Positions 20,993 through 32,146 of a stretch of DNA of 64,000 bases are shown here, piece after piece. Within the stretch, counting starts at the first letter, position 1. Every line of letters begins with the position of its first letter. The stretch comes from Blattamonas nauphoetae (lineage: Eukaryota; Preaxostyla; Oxymonadida). The notes under the pieces are model-generated. The model searched no databases, was not told the origin of the DNA, and saw only the letters and a program-made list of their open reading frames with translations. The DNA lies in assembly GCA_033064195.1 (NCBI GenBank), contig JARBJD010000224.1:1-64000 (forward strand), in the 5' to 3' direction. A program made the translations under genes and the position numbers.

Positions 20993-22081
20993 TCAGAAGA
21001 GAATGGCAAGAGCAGCCATGAGCGCAGCAAAGCAGCAGCCAACACTCTTTGCCCCAAGCATCGTCACCTGAGATGGGTTGTACTTGATTTCCCCAACTTG
21101 AAGCTGAACTGACACAACTGTCCCTTTCTTGATCGGCGCCTTGTTGTATGTGTACGTGATCTCAATTCCCTTCTTCAAAGAGTACATAAACAGTGTTCCT
21201 CCTTTCACATTCTCAACCTTGTGCACTTTCTCTTTCGTATCGGCTGTCCCTGGTTCTGTCAGCGTCAGCATCTCCACATCCTTCTCCGAAGTGATCCACT
21301 GGATGGCGTAGTTACTCCCAGTCAGTTTGATTTCGTCCTTTGCTCCGTTCGGCTGAGCCGGGTCTTTCTGTGTGAAATCACACTCCCAAGAGGAGAAGTC
21401 CAGCGGGTCGGGCACGCGCATGTTCGCCGGCGAGAACTCAAATCCCTCAAGTTCCGGAGTGTAATACTTCCCGATTTCCAGCACTGTCGGCGACCCCTTC
21501 GCTCCGTACGACACTTCTGCTCTGAAGTCGACAGTGATCTCCTGCAACCCCGTCAGCTCACATTCCACTGTGTCTCCCACCTCGGGAACAAGCTTGATTT
21601 TGAGCGGCGAGTCAGTGACTATTTCCGCTTTCGCATCGATCGTAATGTGTGTGTGGTTGTAATTTTGATATGTGATTGTCAGCAACGGTTTCCCATCTAA
21701 CTTTTTGAGTGTGATTTTGTCCGTTGGCAGTATCGTTTTGCTCTCCGTTCCAGCCTTGCACTCAATCAGCTGATATTCAACGTCTGATTGGAATGTCGTT
21801 GGAGATCCATATCTTCCGACGAACGTCGTAATAGTCGCTGTCGCTGCTCCATCAGTAACTGTCACAGCATCCGCTGTTAACTTGATCGTGTCAACACCTT
21901 CACCTTTGTACGAAAGTGTGAAGTCAACTGTGGTCGTTCCAGCTTCAATAGTTAATCCGGTCGCTTTCACCGTCACAGTCACCTTGCTCGTCGACGGCAC
22001 CTGCGAAAACCCGATATCAAACTTCGCTTCATTTGGGGAGTGAAATTCGCCAGCCCAGATAAGAGTGAAAAGAATCAACAT
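20993..22081 (-). CDS. Surface-type protein with C-terminal hydrophobic tail (copy 1)
   Basis: Intact intronless 362-residue protein of no family I recognise. It opens with a short signal-peptide-like stretch (MLILFTLIWAGEF), continues as Thr/Val-rich beta-type sequence that could be Ig-like (TTVDFTLSYKGEGVDTIKL), and ends in SVGCCFAALMAALAILF. That last is a hydrophobic tail with nothing after it, as expected of a GPI-attachment signal. Compared with the copy at 50.0 kb, fixed blocks (SYKGEGVDTIKLTADAVTV, PDPLDFSSWECDFTQ and the last about 30 residues) alternate with clearly variable blocks (residues about 24-36, 88-106, 120-165, 300-315). Open frame, signal and tail are preserved in both copies, so both are probably expressed. 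Role inferred: variable cell-surface protein. Confidence 0.85.
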   Translation of the reverse strand: MLILFTLIWAGEFHSPNEAKFDIGFSQVPSTSKVTVTVKATGLTIEAGTTTVDFTLSYKGEGVDTIKLTADAVTVTDGAATATITTFVGRYGSPTTFQSDVEYQLIECKAGTESKTILPTDKITLKKLDGKPLLTITYQNYNHTHITIDAKAEIVTDSPLKIKLVPEVGDTVECELTGLQEITVDFRAEVSYGAKGSPTVLEIGKYYTPELEGFEFSPANMRVPDPLDFSSWECDFTQKDPAQPNGAKDEIKLTGSNYAIQWITSEKDVEMLTLTEPGTADTKEKVHKVENVKGGTLFMYSLKKGIEITYTYNKAPIKKGTVVSVQLQVGEIKYNPSQVTMLGAKSVGCCFAALMAALAILF

Positions 22082-22392
22082 TTTTGATTTGATCGTGCCC
22101 TTTATTCCAACTCATCAGATTCACGGAGTCTAACCAGAACCGATTCACCGTGTATTTGTTTCTCGATCTGTTTGAATCATCCATTAAGATCGTAGAGGCA
22201 CAAGTGTGATTCAGTCGCAGAGTGAACAAGACTAGAGAACCGAACGAGCCTTGTTTGCGTCAGAATGGATGAAGATACTTGTTTGTGAAGAAATACACCA
22301 GCCAACCGATGAAATGAAGGATTTGCCCAAGTTAGGACAATATAAGTGAGAATTTGGAGACTAAGCTCTCACAAAATGAGTCTGAGCGAGAC

Positions 22393-22760
22393 TCACTTGG
22401 TCAGCCAACTTTTCCTCAGACAGAGAATGAAACTTTTCATGACCCTTCTGCTCCGATTCAGTTGCAACTGTGGGCCGCACATTGTGAAACATCCATGCTG
22501 TGTTTTCACCAGAACCAGCATATTGTGACAGTTTCCAGACAAAACTCGGATATCTCCGAGAAAACAAGACAACTCCACTGCCATATCCCCAACAGACGTG
22601 TCTGCGACGAAACCACCACTGGAATTGGCTCCGTCTTGCCTCCAGAATCAGGTCATTTGTGGGTTGGTCGGAGTATTCTGCGATGTGTCGTTCTCAAAAT
22701 CAACAAAGGAGCAGAGCGAAAGCCAGCAGATGGATTCCTTGTTTGAAAGATCGGCTATGT
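22393..22760 (-). pseudogene. Copy of the hypothetical frame at 49.33-49.69 kb
   Basis: The minus frame reads GGFVADTSVGDMAVELSC, then LGDIRVLSGN, LVKTQHGCFTMCGPQL and FILCLRK, matching the right copy residue for residue with scattered changes. Relative to the right copy it has a TGA where that copy has an Arg codon (at MT-FW) and a changed C-terminus. I recognise no domain. It may be a remnant of a gene that lay upstream of the 362-residue gene before duplication. Confidence 0.35.
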
Positions 22761-22853
22761 GTGGCGAGGAGGCTGTCACAACATCCGATGTGGTTCCGAT
22801 TGGAGAACGAGAACCAGTTCAGAGCTGACGAGCCTCTGAGTCTCGACAGATCA

Positions 22854-25800
22854 TCTTACACAAACCGAAGCTCCCACTCCATTGAGATAAGTCCTATGAA
22901 GTGGCCCACAGGTCCTGAGGGACAAATGCATTTCAACAATAATAATGATCCAAATTCATTTCATTAATAAGCGTTATCACTTCTTTTTCTTCAATCAGGG
23001 CGAACCAATGATTGAAGAAACTGCCGCTTGCGCGACGGAAATGGGAGCAAGGGACCCGGAGGACCCTCAAATCTCGGGACAGGTTGGGAAACTCGTGGGA
23101 GCTTCGGTTTGTGTAAGAGGAGCTCTCTTACCAGTCGCTCCTCACAAACCTTAGCTCCCACTCCATTGAGAGTTGAACAGGACAGAGATCACTATCAAAC
23201 AAACAAGACGAAAACAGAGAGTTGAATCGAAAGAAAGAACATATCTGTTGAGTGAATCATTCATCAATGTGGAACGTGATGACTGCCTTTTGGACCGTGA
23301 CTCCACGATCAGTGGCTGTCATCGTGATTTGGTGTGGTCCGTCCTTGTTCAGTGACGGATCTGACTGCGTTCAACCATCCACAACTCAGCTGACGAGGCT
23401 GGACAACTCACTTACAGTTAGAACGGTGTGGCAGAATCAATCGAGACTGGGAAAGCTGTGTCGACTGCCAATATGTGAGTCTTCGTTGATGGTTTCGGTC
23501 AAGGCACGCTTGAAGATTGTGACATGCATGACCTATCTCGTCCCAGAAATCGGAAAGTGTATTACTCTCCGTCCACTGCTGGTTGAGGACATCAGTGTGG
23601 AATTGAGAGAGACAATCCAGATATGCAATCATCGACCTGTTGATATTATCCTCCGATAGCTGCTGGTGGAATAGAAGCTGCGCTTCGAGGTTGTGTCCTT
23701 CACGAAGTTGTTGGACGAACTGCATTCCGATTTCGAGTGGAAGGACATCAAGCGAGAGATCATCCCACTTTGTTGTACTGAGTACTGTTCGGCGAGTACA
23801 ACCTGCTCGTGAAGAAGTGTAATTTATCTTCCTTTCACGTCTGATACTTTCTCTGTCCGGGTCAAAATGTTGTTCTGATGGCGAAGTATTCCTTGCGGGC
23901 GACGAGCTGCTCGGGTAGTTTCGTCGTCGATAGCTGTCCTGCCTTCTTTCCGACAGCTGTTCTCTCATTCTCGTTGTCATCGTCTCTTTGGTGAGACTCC
24001 GCTCTTCATCACTATCTCCATCAGATGCTTGGCCGGACTTTTCCTATTCTTACGCTTTGGGATCGTCATCTGGCTTGAACTCTGCATCGTTGAGACCATC
24101 TTGAGATGGCTGATCATCGTCGTTATCGTTCATTCTCCCCTCGTGAAGCGTATCTTTCTTCATTTCTTACTGAAATCTTCATCCGATTCTACCATTGGAC
24201 CCGTGCAGCCATGCTGAGAGTTGGTAATTATGACGAACTCTCTGGGATACACAACACCGTCGAACCTGCTCGGTGAGATCATCTTGATCGTTTCGAGCGA
24301 GTGGGGAAGCTCATCCAAGCCGTCGTTCTTCTTGATGGTATCGCTGACAGTCTTCAAATTGTTGGATGCCTTGACGATCGGCATTGAACCTTAAATCGGA
24401 GAGTTTATGACGCGATGCACGAGACGGGTGAAGCTTCCGCTGTCGATGTTGATTTCGGAGACATCGGAGAATGGAGTGATGCAAGGGGAAGGAGGATCTG
24501 AAGTGAGGATTCAGTTCGTCAGTCAGAAAATCATCACCACCAGTGAGATCATTTTTTTGTCTGTCCGACTCCTTCATCCATCTCTTCTCTATTGCCTTGT
24601 TATCTTCTTGGTCGAGGTCATCGTTGGCTTGCTGATCTTCGCCTGCATCGCTCTTCAAACACCCTTCTTCGTATTCAGTAGGGTCATCGCTGATTCATTA
24701 TTTGACGGTAGACGTTCTTCCTTCACTCTCATCTCTCTGGACTCCCGTCCAATGCTTCGTGGAATTTCAGGACGACTATCGAGGTGTTGTTAGATTCCCC
24801 GATGAGAGTGTCATCGCTGGCGTGACTTACTTCAAGACTTGTCCACAAACAATTTCTTATTCACTTGCGAAGAGAGTCAACAGGGGTTCCACGTTCGAGT
24901 GATTGGGCTGAATGGAGACTTCTTCGGCTACAGTTTCCGATAGGCCGATGAACTAAGGATGATAGAGGTTGTTTTCGACGAAACAGCTATGATGAAAGAG
25001 TGAATCTTGGCGATCAACGACGAGTCCGACAATGCTGCCATTGCAGTGATGGTTAAGATGTGTGACTCCCATGATCAACGGATACTCTGCGAGAAATACA
25101 GCCGGTTCATGGATGAGCGCAGGGATGTCCAAGTTACCCCGAGATTGGTGTGGGCTGAACGTCCAAATGACAGTGACCACTTTCATCGTGACCAGGTGTC
25201 AGTTCATCAATCGTGCCGTGACTGTAAATGGTGGAGTACTGACTGTGCGAGTAGTGGTATTGGAGATATCCGACTGTCGGGTGGGACGTCGTCACTCGGG
25301 TTCGACAGGAACACTCTTCGTTGGTAGCTCTGTGAGCTCGTCTCAGAGTGCCCCTCCCGCGTGAGTAGGAAGTCAGTGTGCCCTCCCGTGACGAATGTGC
25401 TGACGTGGGTCCGACACCTGACGTGCGGAGAGCGATCCACGAGAAATATGAACCAGAGTGTCTTGACTCCTGTGTTCATCCTGATTCATCTCGATGGTAC
25501 TTGGGACGCCGAGGTCCTACCATTTGAGATCAATTGGTGGCTCCCGTCGAGTAGACAGATTTCCCATTCTGCGCTGCTAATGGATCAATGATCATCTCTG
25601 CGGTTGAGAGAGGTAACAGCAACAGAGATGATTCAAGCGTAATTCACCCGAAAGGAGACAGCGATCTCGTCCGACGGAGTTGGAGAGAAGGCGAGTGAAA
25701 CGTGGAAGTCGTGATGCTGAGGAAAATGCTGCATGAGTACACTCAAATCAAACGAGACTTCCCTCTAGCTGTATCCACATCACGATCTCGACAGTGGTGG

Positions 25801-27337
25801 CATTGGAGAGAAAATCAGAGGGTCTTTGAGGGCGTTGTCAACGGAGTAGGTGAATACCATTTTCAAAAGAGCGAGAGGGCCAAAGGGAATCTTTCTAAGC
25901 TTATCGTCGATTTCACTTTCTTGTTAAAATGGTAAAGTGGAGGCCGGGTTCCCGCTTGATGTGAATGGTACTACGTCGGAGGGTTCCCTGTTGGATCTGT
26001 GGATGTCCACATCTGCACCTTGCCGTGTTGGACCTCAATTTCCTCTAAGTTAGTGAAGTTGTTCCAATCTTGTAGAACTGTACTGATTTGTTCCTCCACA
26101 TCAGTGTCGTCGAGTGTGTGCTCATCTATATCTAACGGATAGCGTCAATACCATTGTTTCGATGGTTGTCGTGGAAAACAAAACTGGACTCGTTGCTGAT
26201 GACTCCATCAAATGCAGGGTGTCTAACAGTAACACCATTCCTTCGTATACGTACGGCATTCGATGAATATGCTGAAACATTGTTAAGTCGCCGTCCGAGC
26301 CAGAGAGTTTGATGAAACGACCTCCTTCTTGAAATATGCAGGGCGACAGTGAATTAAACTTGGTAGATGATGAGACTTGTGCACAAAGTAATAGATTTGC
26401 CTTCAGCTGTATCCGTCGAGAGATGTGTTAAATCGTGCACCTTCCATACAGATGTAATAATCCCGCAGATGTCAAATGCTGAAGTGACATTGTTCCGAAC
26501 ATCATACAACAATATGCTGACGATCCACAAGTCGAAATAGCGTCAGGAAAATAAACGGGAATGTCTTGCTGACATGAAGAGAAGGTGAGCTCTGTGTCGA
26601 CTCTGGTTGATCTATCAGTGGCGATGGTAGCCTAGAAGGCGATAATTGGAGTGCCCATGATCAATGAGACCTTCGAAAGCTACTAGTCTTGTCCTCCTCG
26701 ATCACATGCTGGAGGGTCTAAGTTGTTGTGAGAATCGTTCAAATGTGACATCAAGACTGAAATCAACCAATCAATCGTGCACTTGAGTGTTTTTCCTTGC
26801 GCCAAGAGGATCCTCTCAAGGAGTTCCCATCAAATTTGATCGAGGAGAGAGGGAGTGAACTATGAGTGCTTTCTGCTTCTTGTTCCTTCGTTGCAATTCA
26901 TCTGACTCCGATGAAGTGTCGTGTTTGTAGCTCCATTCCCGTAACCATTAGAGGAAGGCAGACTTGATGATTCTTCCTCCCAACTTGTCAGAGCTTATCC
27001 GTGCTATCTTGTACATTTTGCGTTTTTAGTGCAACCTGGTCTGAAAATTGCTTCTTAGAGGGCAGATTGTTGTGTGTTACGGAAGGCGTAGGACCACTCG
27101 GAGCTGAGGGAGGAGTTGAAAGTAGGCTGTTCGTGACAGTCTGTATATGCAAATTCAGACTCGAAAATTCCAGGGAATCGCGTCCATAAGTGAAAAATTT
27201 TACTTTCTCCAGGCTCGGATAGCACTCATAGTTCAGGGATTTGTGAAACCATTTGGATCAAAAGGACCTGTGGGCCACTTCATAGGACTTATCTCAATGG
27301 AGTGGGAGCTAAGGTTTGTGAGGAGCGACTGGTAAGA
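22854..27337. mobile_element. Unclassified 4.5-kb inverted-repeat element, old and decayed
   Basis: The ends are inverted repeats of roughly 70 bp sharing ACAAACC, AGCTCCCACTCCATTGAGAT and AAGTGGCCCACAGGTCCT. The right end has about 12 extra bases near its tip. The second inverted duplication gives the uninterrupted site at about 49.235 kb, so the span is an insertion. A third copy of terminus-like sequence, in which two ends abut head to head, lies at 23,095-23,175, so the element is composite or holds a nested relative. Inside are only short frames, mostly minus strand, the longest 190 codons (23,408-23,980). From 24.0 to 27.2 kb I find no recognisable domain. It looks broken in many places. 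The class could be a DNA transposon or a virus-like element; the sequence does not decide. Confidence 0.6.
23408..23980 (-). CDS. Unknown 190-codon frame inside the inverted-repeat element
   Basis: Starts with ATG at 23980. The first 50 residues are Arg/Ser-rich and low-complexity. The rest reads like a helical globular protein (LPLEIGMQFVQQLREG, then SEDNINRSMIAYLDCLSQF). I recognise no transposase, polymerase, integrase or capsid motif. It may be cargo or a remnant of the element's own gene. Confidence 0.25.
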   Translation of the reverse strand: MTTRMREQLSERRQDSYRRRNYPSSSSPARNTSPSEQHFDPDRESIRRERKINYTSSRAGCTRRTVLSTTKWDDLSLDVLPLEIGMQFVQQLREGHNLEAQLLFHQQLSEDNINRSMIAYLDCLSQFHTDVLNQQWTESNTLSDFWDEIGHACHNLQACLDRNHQRRLTYWQSTQLSQSRLILPHRSNCK

Positions 27338-27502
27338 GAGCTCCTTTGGCGATGTCTCCCACTTTCGAGATAGTCAATGTAATCAACTGTATGGTCACGT
27401 GAAGGCTCAGTAATCGCTCGATCCGCTGATCGAAAGAGATCGAAATCGGGTTCGTCTTCTATGAGGTGTTTCGTGAGTGATATGGTGTCTTTCTGTTTGG
27501 GA

Positions 27503-29231
27503 TAGGCTTGTCTGACCGGCACTGACCGGTCAGTTTTCGCCGAAAAGTACTGACGGTCACTGACCGGAGAAATTCTGAAACCCATTATCGAGAGTTACCG
27601 TTTCTCCGAAGGTGAACAGATTTAAATTGACCGAAACTCAATTGCATGATTTTCAGAGTCTTTTCTTCTGGATCTAAGCTGGTTTTGTTTCAAATCACTT
27701 ATTTCAATCTATTCATGTAGTTTTTTTGTATATAACCGAATCTTTTGGTTCGATAACTTTTAGTGTTGATCGACCCATTAATTGTTCCAGGCTGATTGGA
27801 AAAAGTCAAAAACAAGTGAAATCTCATATTCGTTGATAATAAAGAAATAAGAAACCAAGTAGATGTCCATGTACATTATGTCTGGCCTGATATGTACACT
27901 GTAGTCTTCCACTGTCTTGCGCCTTTCCGTGACATGTTGCAAGCTCACTTTTCCCCATGTTCTGTTCTCCATTCCTCTCCCGTTGATATCAAGAATCAAT
28001 CACAGTCGTTGCTTGGATGAGTCGAACACATCGACGATGATCTGGTCGAGGAGTGCAATTCGTAGGATTGGATGATCCTTGCGTTCCTTTTATCAATTTA
28101 TCCGTCGGCATCTCTTTCGTAATGAGCAGAATATCGGTTGATCGCGATTGTGTCCTTGCGATGACGGAAGAGGAGGTGAATGATGAAGTGGAGAAAGAGA
28201 GAGAACAAAGAAGAGTCCTGGGAAGGCGAACGAGGAGATCCTGTTGATGATGTTCGATTCTGGTTGAAGATGTCATCTGGCACGATAGATTGGCGTGAGT
28301 CAGCTCCTGAACAAACTGCCAGTTCTTTTCACTCTTCATCCAACTCCACGTCTTGGTGCAGGAGAATGCAGGATCAAAATTGGTTCTGATGCTGGACTCA
28401 TGTTTCCAGATCCGTGCGTGACGGCTACAATGATTTCTTTCGAAGAGAGAAGGACTGAATGTGTAAAGCGATGCCTCACTCGACAGCTCGTCAAGAAAAC
28501 GGTAGCATGCGTTCGTGATTGTGCAGTTAATATCCTCCAACAGCATTCTGCGAAGTTCGTCTTCACTTTGCATTAGTTCTTCGTTTCTACGTTGGAGTTT
28601 GGCAAGAATCTCTTCGGTTTCTTTTCGTTTGGCTTCTTCTTCGAGCTGCCGCCGCATTTTGACTTCAAGTTGTTGCTGTTCGAGTTTTCGGTTGACTTCA
28701 TCGTCTTCCTTTTGTTTCTTCCCTTCTTCTTCCTTTTCACGTTGCTTGTCATCACGGAGTTGGGCTTAATCTGAAAGACGACCGTCCTCCTCCATGTCTG
28801 AACGAGTCCACTTTGTTTGTCGTGTTGGATTGAAGCGAGTCAGATCATCACTATCATGGAGGTTAGATCCATCCTTTTCTTGTCGTCGAGATCGACACGG
28901 CGAACGAGGACGACGACTCGTCGGACGAGACCGTCGGACGAGACCGTCGGAGTGACTGTCTTTCCATCAGGCATGTCCGATCCTTCCACTCTAATCCACA
29001 ATCTAGTCCCAGTCGTGATCGAGCGCACCAGAATCAAGAAAGAGGGACGGATCGCGGACAGAATTGAAAAGTGACTGTTACATGATTTCAGTAAGAACAG
29101 AGTGACATTATTATCTGCAATCGTGCCAGTTTCTTATGAATATATGGTGTTTCTTGATCTGGTGAGATCGGACCCTTTGAAAAAAAGTGAACTGACACTG
29201 ACCGGCACTTTTGGCCGGTCAGACAAGCCTA
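27503..29231. mobile_element. hAT-like DNA transposon, 1,729 bp, non-autonomous
   Basis: Perfect 18-bp terminal inverted repeats TAGGCTTGTCTGACCGGC at both ends, flanked by the exact 8-bp duplication GTTTGGGA (27,495-27,502 and 29,232-29,239). An 8-bp duplication with a TAGG-type tip is typical of the hAT superfamily. Just inside each end are several copies of TGACCGG / CCGGTCA in both orientations, like the subterminal binding sites hAT transposases use. The interior has a minus-strand coiled-coil frame (QLEEEAKRKETEEILAKLQR, 27,989-28,657) but nothing like a hAT transposase (no C-terminal dimerisation motif seen). It was probably mobilised in trans. The perfect ends and target duplication suggest a fairly recent insertion. 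Confidence 0.85.
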
Positions 29232-29402
29232 GTTTGGGATGTCGAATGGGCTGAAGTGAACTCGTCACTCGTTATTTAACTTGGCTAATATCAGTTACGC
29301 ACACATCCCAACAATGAGAGCAGTTATGGGTGGAATCGTCTCGGTCACATACTCATCTTGTACATCTTCCTCTTTCAATCCAACCTCCTCCCATTCATTT
29401 AG

Positions 29403-30176
29403 ATGGGAAATGTGTTTGTTTTTCGTCAGCGAACTTTCTATGACGATTTCGTTCGTCTTCATTCGTCCATTTCTCGCCTTTTCGATTCTACGAAATTGCG
29501 TCAGAGAATGACATACACGCAGCTGTTGACTGTGCTGTCAATCATACATCATCTTGACACACATCTTCAGCGATGCAACTCAGAAGACAGAATGATAGTT
29601 GCCGAATCAGACGCTCTTCTCAAACTTCTCTCTCTCCCTCTGATCTCCCAAATCCCGCCATCGTGGGACTGGGTCTATTCCAAGCTCCTTCGAATCATGG
29701 CAGTGCTGGTTCAGCTCTCCCCTGCATACAACAGCGAGATCAAGCACTACCAGCCCAACATCGAAGCGACTCTGACGAAATTGGTGGCTCGAGTTCGGCA
29801 CACCCAAAACGGGCCGATGCGCTACGATCTGTTCACAGTTTTGGGACACACTCTTCGTCGCTCAGCGGTCCACTCCGAACTGAGGTCGATTGCTGAGAAT
29901 TGTTCGTTTGCCGAGATTCTCAGCACAACGGCGTGTTCGGAAGAAGACGACTATGTTCGATGCGGTGCTGTCCTTCCTTTCATTTCGAAAGGCGGGGAGT
30001 CTTCGGACTGCGAACCCTTCCCGCCCAACTGCTGTTCGTGGCCTTTCACTGTCCTCGCAGCGGAAGGGTTTTTTGAGATTCTCGAACAGCATTCCATCAT
30101 CGACACAGAAGGCACCGACGCAATGTGGTTGCAGACGATGAATAGGAAAGTTCTTGGGAGTTGCGGGATGAACTAG
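29403..30176 (+). CDS. Unknown protein, possible helical-repeat
   Basis: 257 codons from ATG at 29403 to TAG at 30174-30176. The sequence is helix-rich with leucine pairs (TYTQLLTVLSIIHHLDTHLQ, YSKLLRIMAVLVQLSPAYNS), like HEAT/armadillo-type repeats, but no family is certain. Residues from about 180 (SFAEILSTTACSEEDDYVRC) look less regular, and the end CGMN may be intron read-through rather than the true C-terminus. It starts only 164 bp after the hAT-like insertion, so an upstream exon or promoter may have been displaced. It converges on the second phosphatase gene. Confidence 0.5.
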   Translation: MGNVFVFRQRTFYDDFVRLHSSISRLFDSTKLRQRMTYTQLLTVLSIIHHLDTHLQRCNSEDRMIVAESDALLKLLSLPLISQIPPSWDWVYSKLLRIMAVLVQLSPAYNSEIKHYQPNIEATLTKLVARVRHTQNGPMRYDLFTVLGHTLRRSAVHSELRSIAENCSFAEILSTTACSEEDDYVRCGAVLPFISKGGESSDCEPFPPNCCSWPFTVLAAEGFFEILEQHSIIDTEGTDAMWLQTMNRKVLGSCGMN

Positions 30177-30424
30177 CCAACTTTTCTGTTTTTTTCACTA
30201 CTGGTGGTATAAGCATCTCCAAAAAGCCCTTTTCTGTCCCTAATTTCCATCTAGTTTACCCTTTTCTTCAACATCGAGCTTCTGCATTAACGTCGTCTTT
30301 GCTAACATTCGAACGATTTGTTTTTCTGAAGAATAGGTCCATTTGGAATGTCTATATAGAATGATCTCTGAAAAAGTGCAAATAATACCCAAAAAAGCAC
30401 AATTTCTTAAAAAAGCTGAATGGA

Positions 30425-31988
30425 TTAGTTCTTCTTTTGAAACACGCCTCGCGAATCCCCTTCTTCCGACCATTTTGATTTCCCCGCTTTCTCATTTCCA
30501 CACACCTCCGAAAGGAACGTGTTGTTCTGAACATGCTTCCAAACATCTGCCCATCGAGCTTGGAACGTCGCGACCGTCATCTCCTCCTTCGACACGCCAA
30601 CCACAGCTTCCTCCCTCCACACAAGATCTTCCGACACGGGAACGTCCAAGCACGACACTGCACGAACACCAGGATTCTGAAGAGGCAGAGGAAGAAAGGA
30701 GAGGTGACAAGGAAGGAATATAGAGGGAAGGAGGAACAGACTTCGAGTGTGTGTTCATCATCAACAAACAGCTCAATTGCAAAGCTTCCGCAATACAGCG
30801 GATATCTGATTGGCGCAATCTCACCCTCCGGAAGCCCCGCCTTCGCCCACTTCTCATCCTCCCGAAGGTCAATCCCAAGGCCCTCCATCAGCGTCGCCAC
30901 TGTTGTGTCGTGCGCCGAGTAGTGCCGATATTTCGGATAAACACGGTTTTCCGTAAACGCTCTCCGATCTTCCTCGAAATGCTCGAAGAAAACAGACGTC
31001 AAGAACATCCCACTTGAAATCGACGAGAACTCGCGATGCGGGAAGGGATTCTGGCAGATGAACACTGAAGGCAGAAGGAATGAGAAGGAAGGCAGAAGGA
31101 AGGAGAATGAACGACGTAAGCAAGAAGATTGAGTAGCGGTGGACAGAGAAGTGAAAAAAGGGAGTTGATGAGGAGAGAGGAGAATGGACTTCAAACTTCG
31201 TTCTTTCAGCTTCTTCACGTTTCGCAAGTCATCCTCTGTCAGTTCAGGCGGAAGGGGAACACCAAGTTCCTGGGCAACCACAACAGAGTCAAACAGGATG
31301 AATTGGTCCATTCCACGGATCACTGTCTTCGTCGCATCTTCCACTTTTGTAATGAGGTTCGAATGCTTCTCGACAAAGTCTGTGTACGCCTTGCCTTGCA
31401 CAGTTTCTGCTGTCAATGCGAGGCCTCTTGGGCTGAAGTGTACAGGTGGTGAAAATGAGAGAATAAGCAAAGAAGAGATTTAGAGTTGAATGAAAATGAA
31501 GGAAAATACCTTGAAAGAGCAGAGAGAAGAATTTTATCTTCGTTGAAAGGGAGAAAGACATAGTCCCTGTCTTTGAAGTCAATCTTCTCTCCTTTTTCCA
31601 TTCTCGACTCATATTTTCCGAAGAACCCCTTCTGAAACAGTCTCAGTGATTCCTGAGCTCGCTGGATCTGGGTCGATTGGAAACTGAACATCCCAGGCTG
31701 ATATTTGGTTGGGAGGAGAGTTCCCTCGTAGCGCTTGAATACTTCCTGTCCCAAATGAACCAATCGGGCACGACCTTTGTCGGTGAGTTGTCCGTCTGTG
31801 GGGAGTTGTTTTGTGTACTGATCATTCAGGAATAAGCAATGAACAAAGAAGACAGCGACGAACATTTAATCCACACACGGCGTTTCGGTCTCCTGAGAAA
31901 TTAATCAAACTGAGAGAGTCATGCCATGTCGATGAACCAAATGAACAGAAATAATCTGTTCATTCAATTTTGATGATGTTTTTGTCAT
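30425..31988 (-). CDS. Histidine acid phosphatase, second type, 6 exons
   Basis: Exons by splice signal and frame: 31988-31925, 31892-31879, 31817-31510, 31432-31197, 31064-30742, 30676-30425 (398 codons, stop TAA). Introns are 32, 61, 77, 132 and 65 nt. The active-site RHGDRN is assembled across intron 1, whose donor is GC, not GT, and exon 2 is only 14 nt. Downstream come DGQLTDKGRARLVHLGQEVF and the proton-donor motif YSAHDTTVATLMEGLGI, then YCGSFAIELF. No signal peptide follows MTKTSSKLNEQIISVHLV, so it may act inside the cell. The DGQLTDKG layout is closer to the ACPL2/PXYLP1-like branch than to the lysosomal branch of the other gene. It lies 158 bp downstream of the P-loop gene on the same strand. 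Confidence 0.88.
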
Positions 31989-32146
31989 TATGGACTGATC
32001 TTTTCAAGACAACTTTCATAGCGACAATGAGTGAACCTTCCATGCAAACGGATACATGATCATTTCGGAACCAGTAATTACAACGTTGAATGATCAGTGA
32101 AGTGAAATAATCCAATTGATGATGGTTTGTGTGTTTAGAATCAGTT

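Larger units (their letters stand above)
20835..27490. repeat. Left member of second inverted duplication, interrupted
   Basis: 20,835-22,853 and 27,338-27,490 together match 49.11-51.26 kb in reverse orientation. The 362-residue gene and its upstream flank are shared. In the right copy the sequence is continuous at about 49.235 kb. In the left copy it is split at that point by the element at 22,854-27,337. The far end (reading YIDYLESGRH and FDLFRSADR in the minus strand at 27.35-27.48 kb) abuts a hAT-like insertion. Confidence 0.82.

Noticed and set aside
22500-22967. 155-codon plus-strand frame ending in SIEISPMKWPTGPEG
   Set aside because: It runs from the duplicated flank straight into the terminal repeat of the 4.5-kb element, so it is a chance open frame across an insertion boundary.
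27720-27765. tRNA-like TTGGTTCGATAA
   Set aside because: Only a T-arm resemblance. No acceptor stem or anticodon arm can be folded around it.
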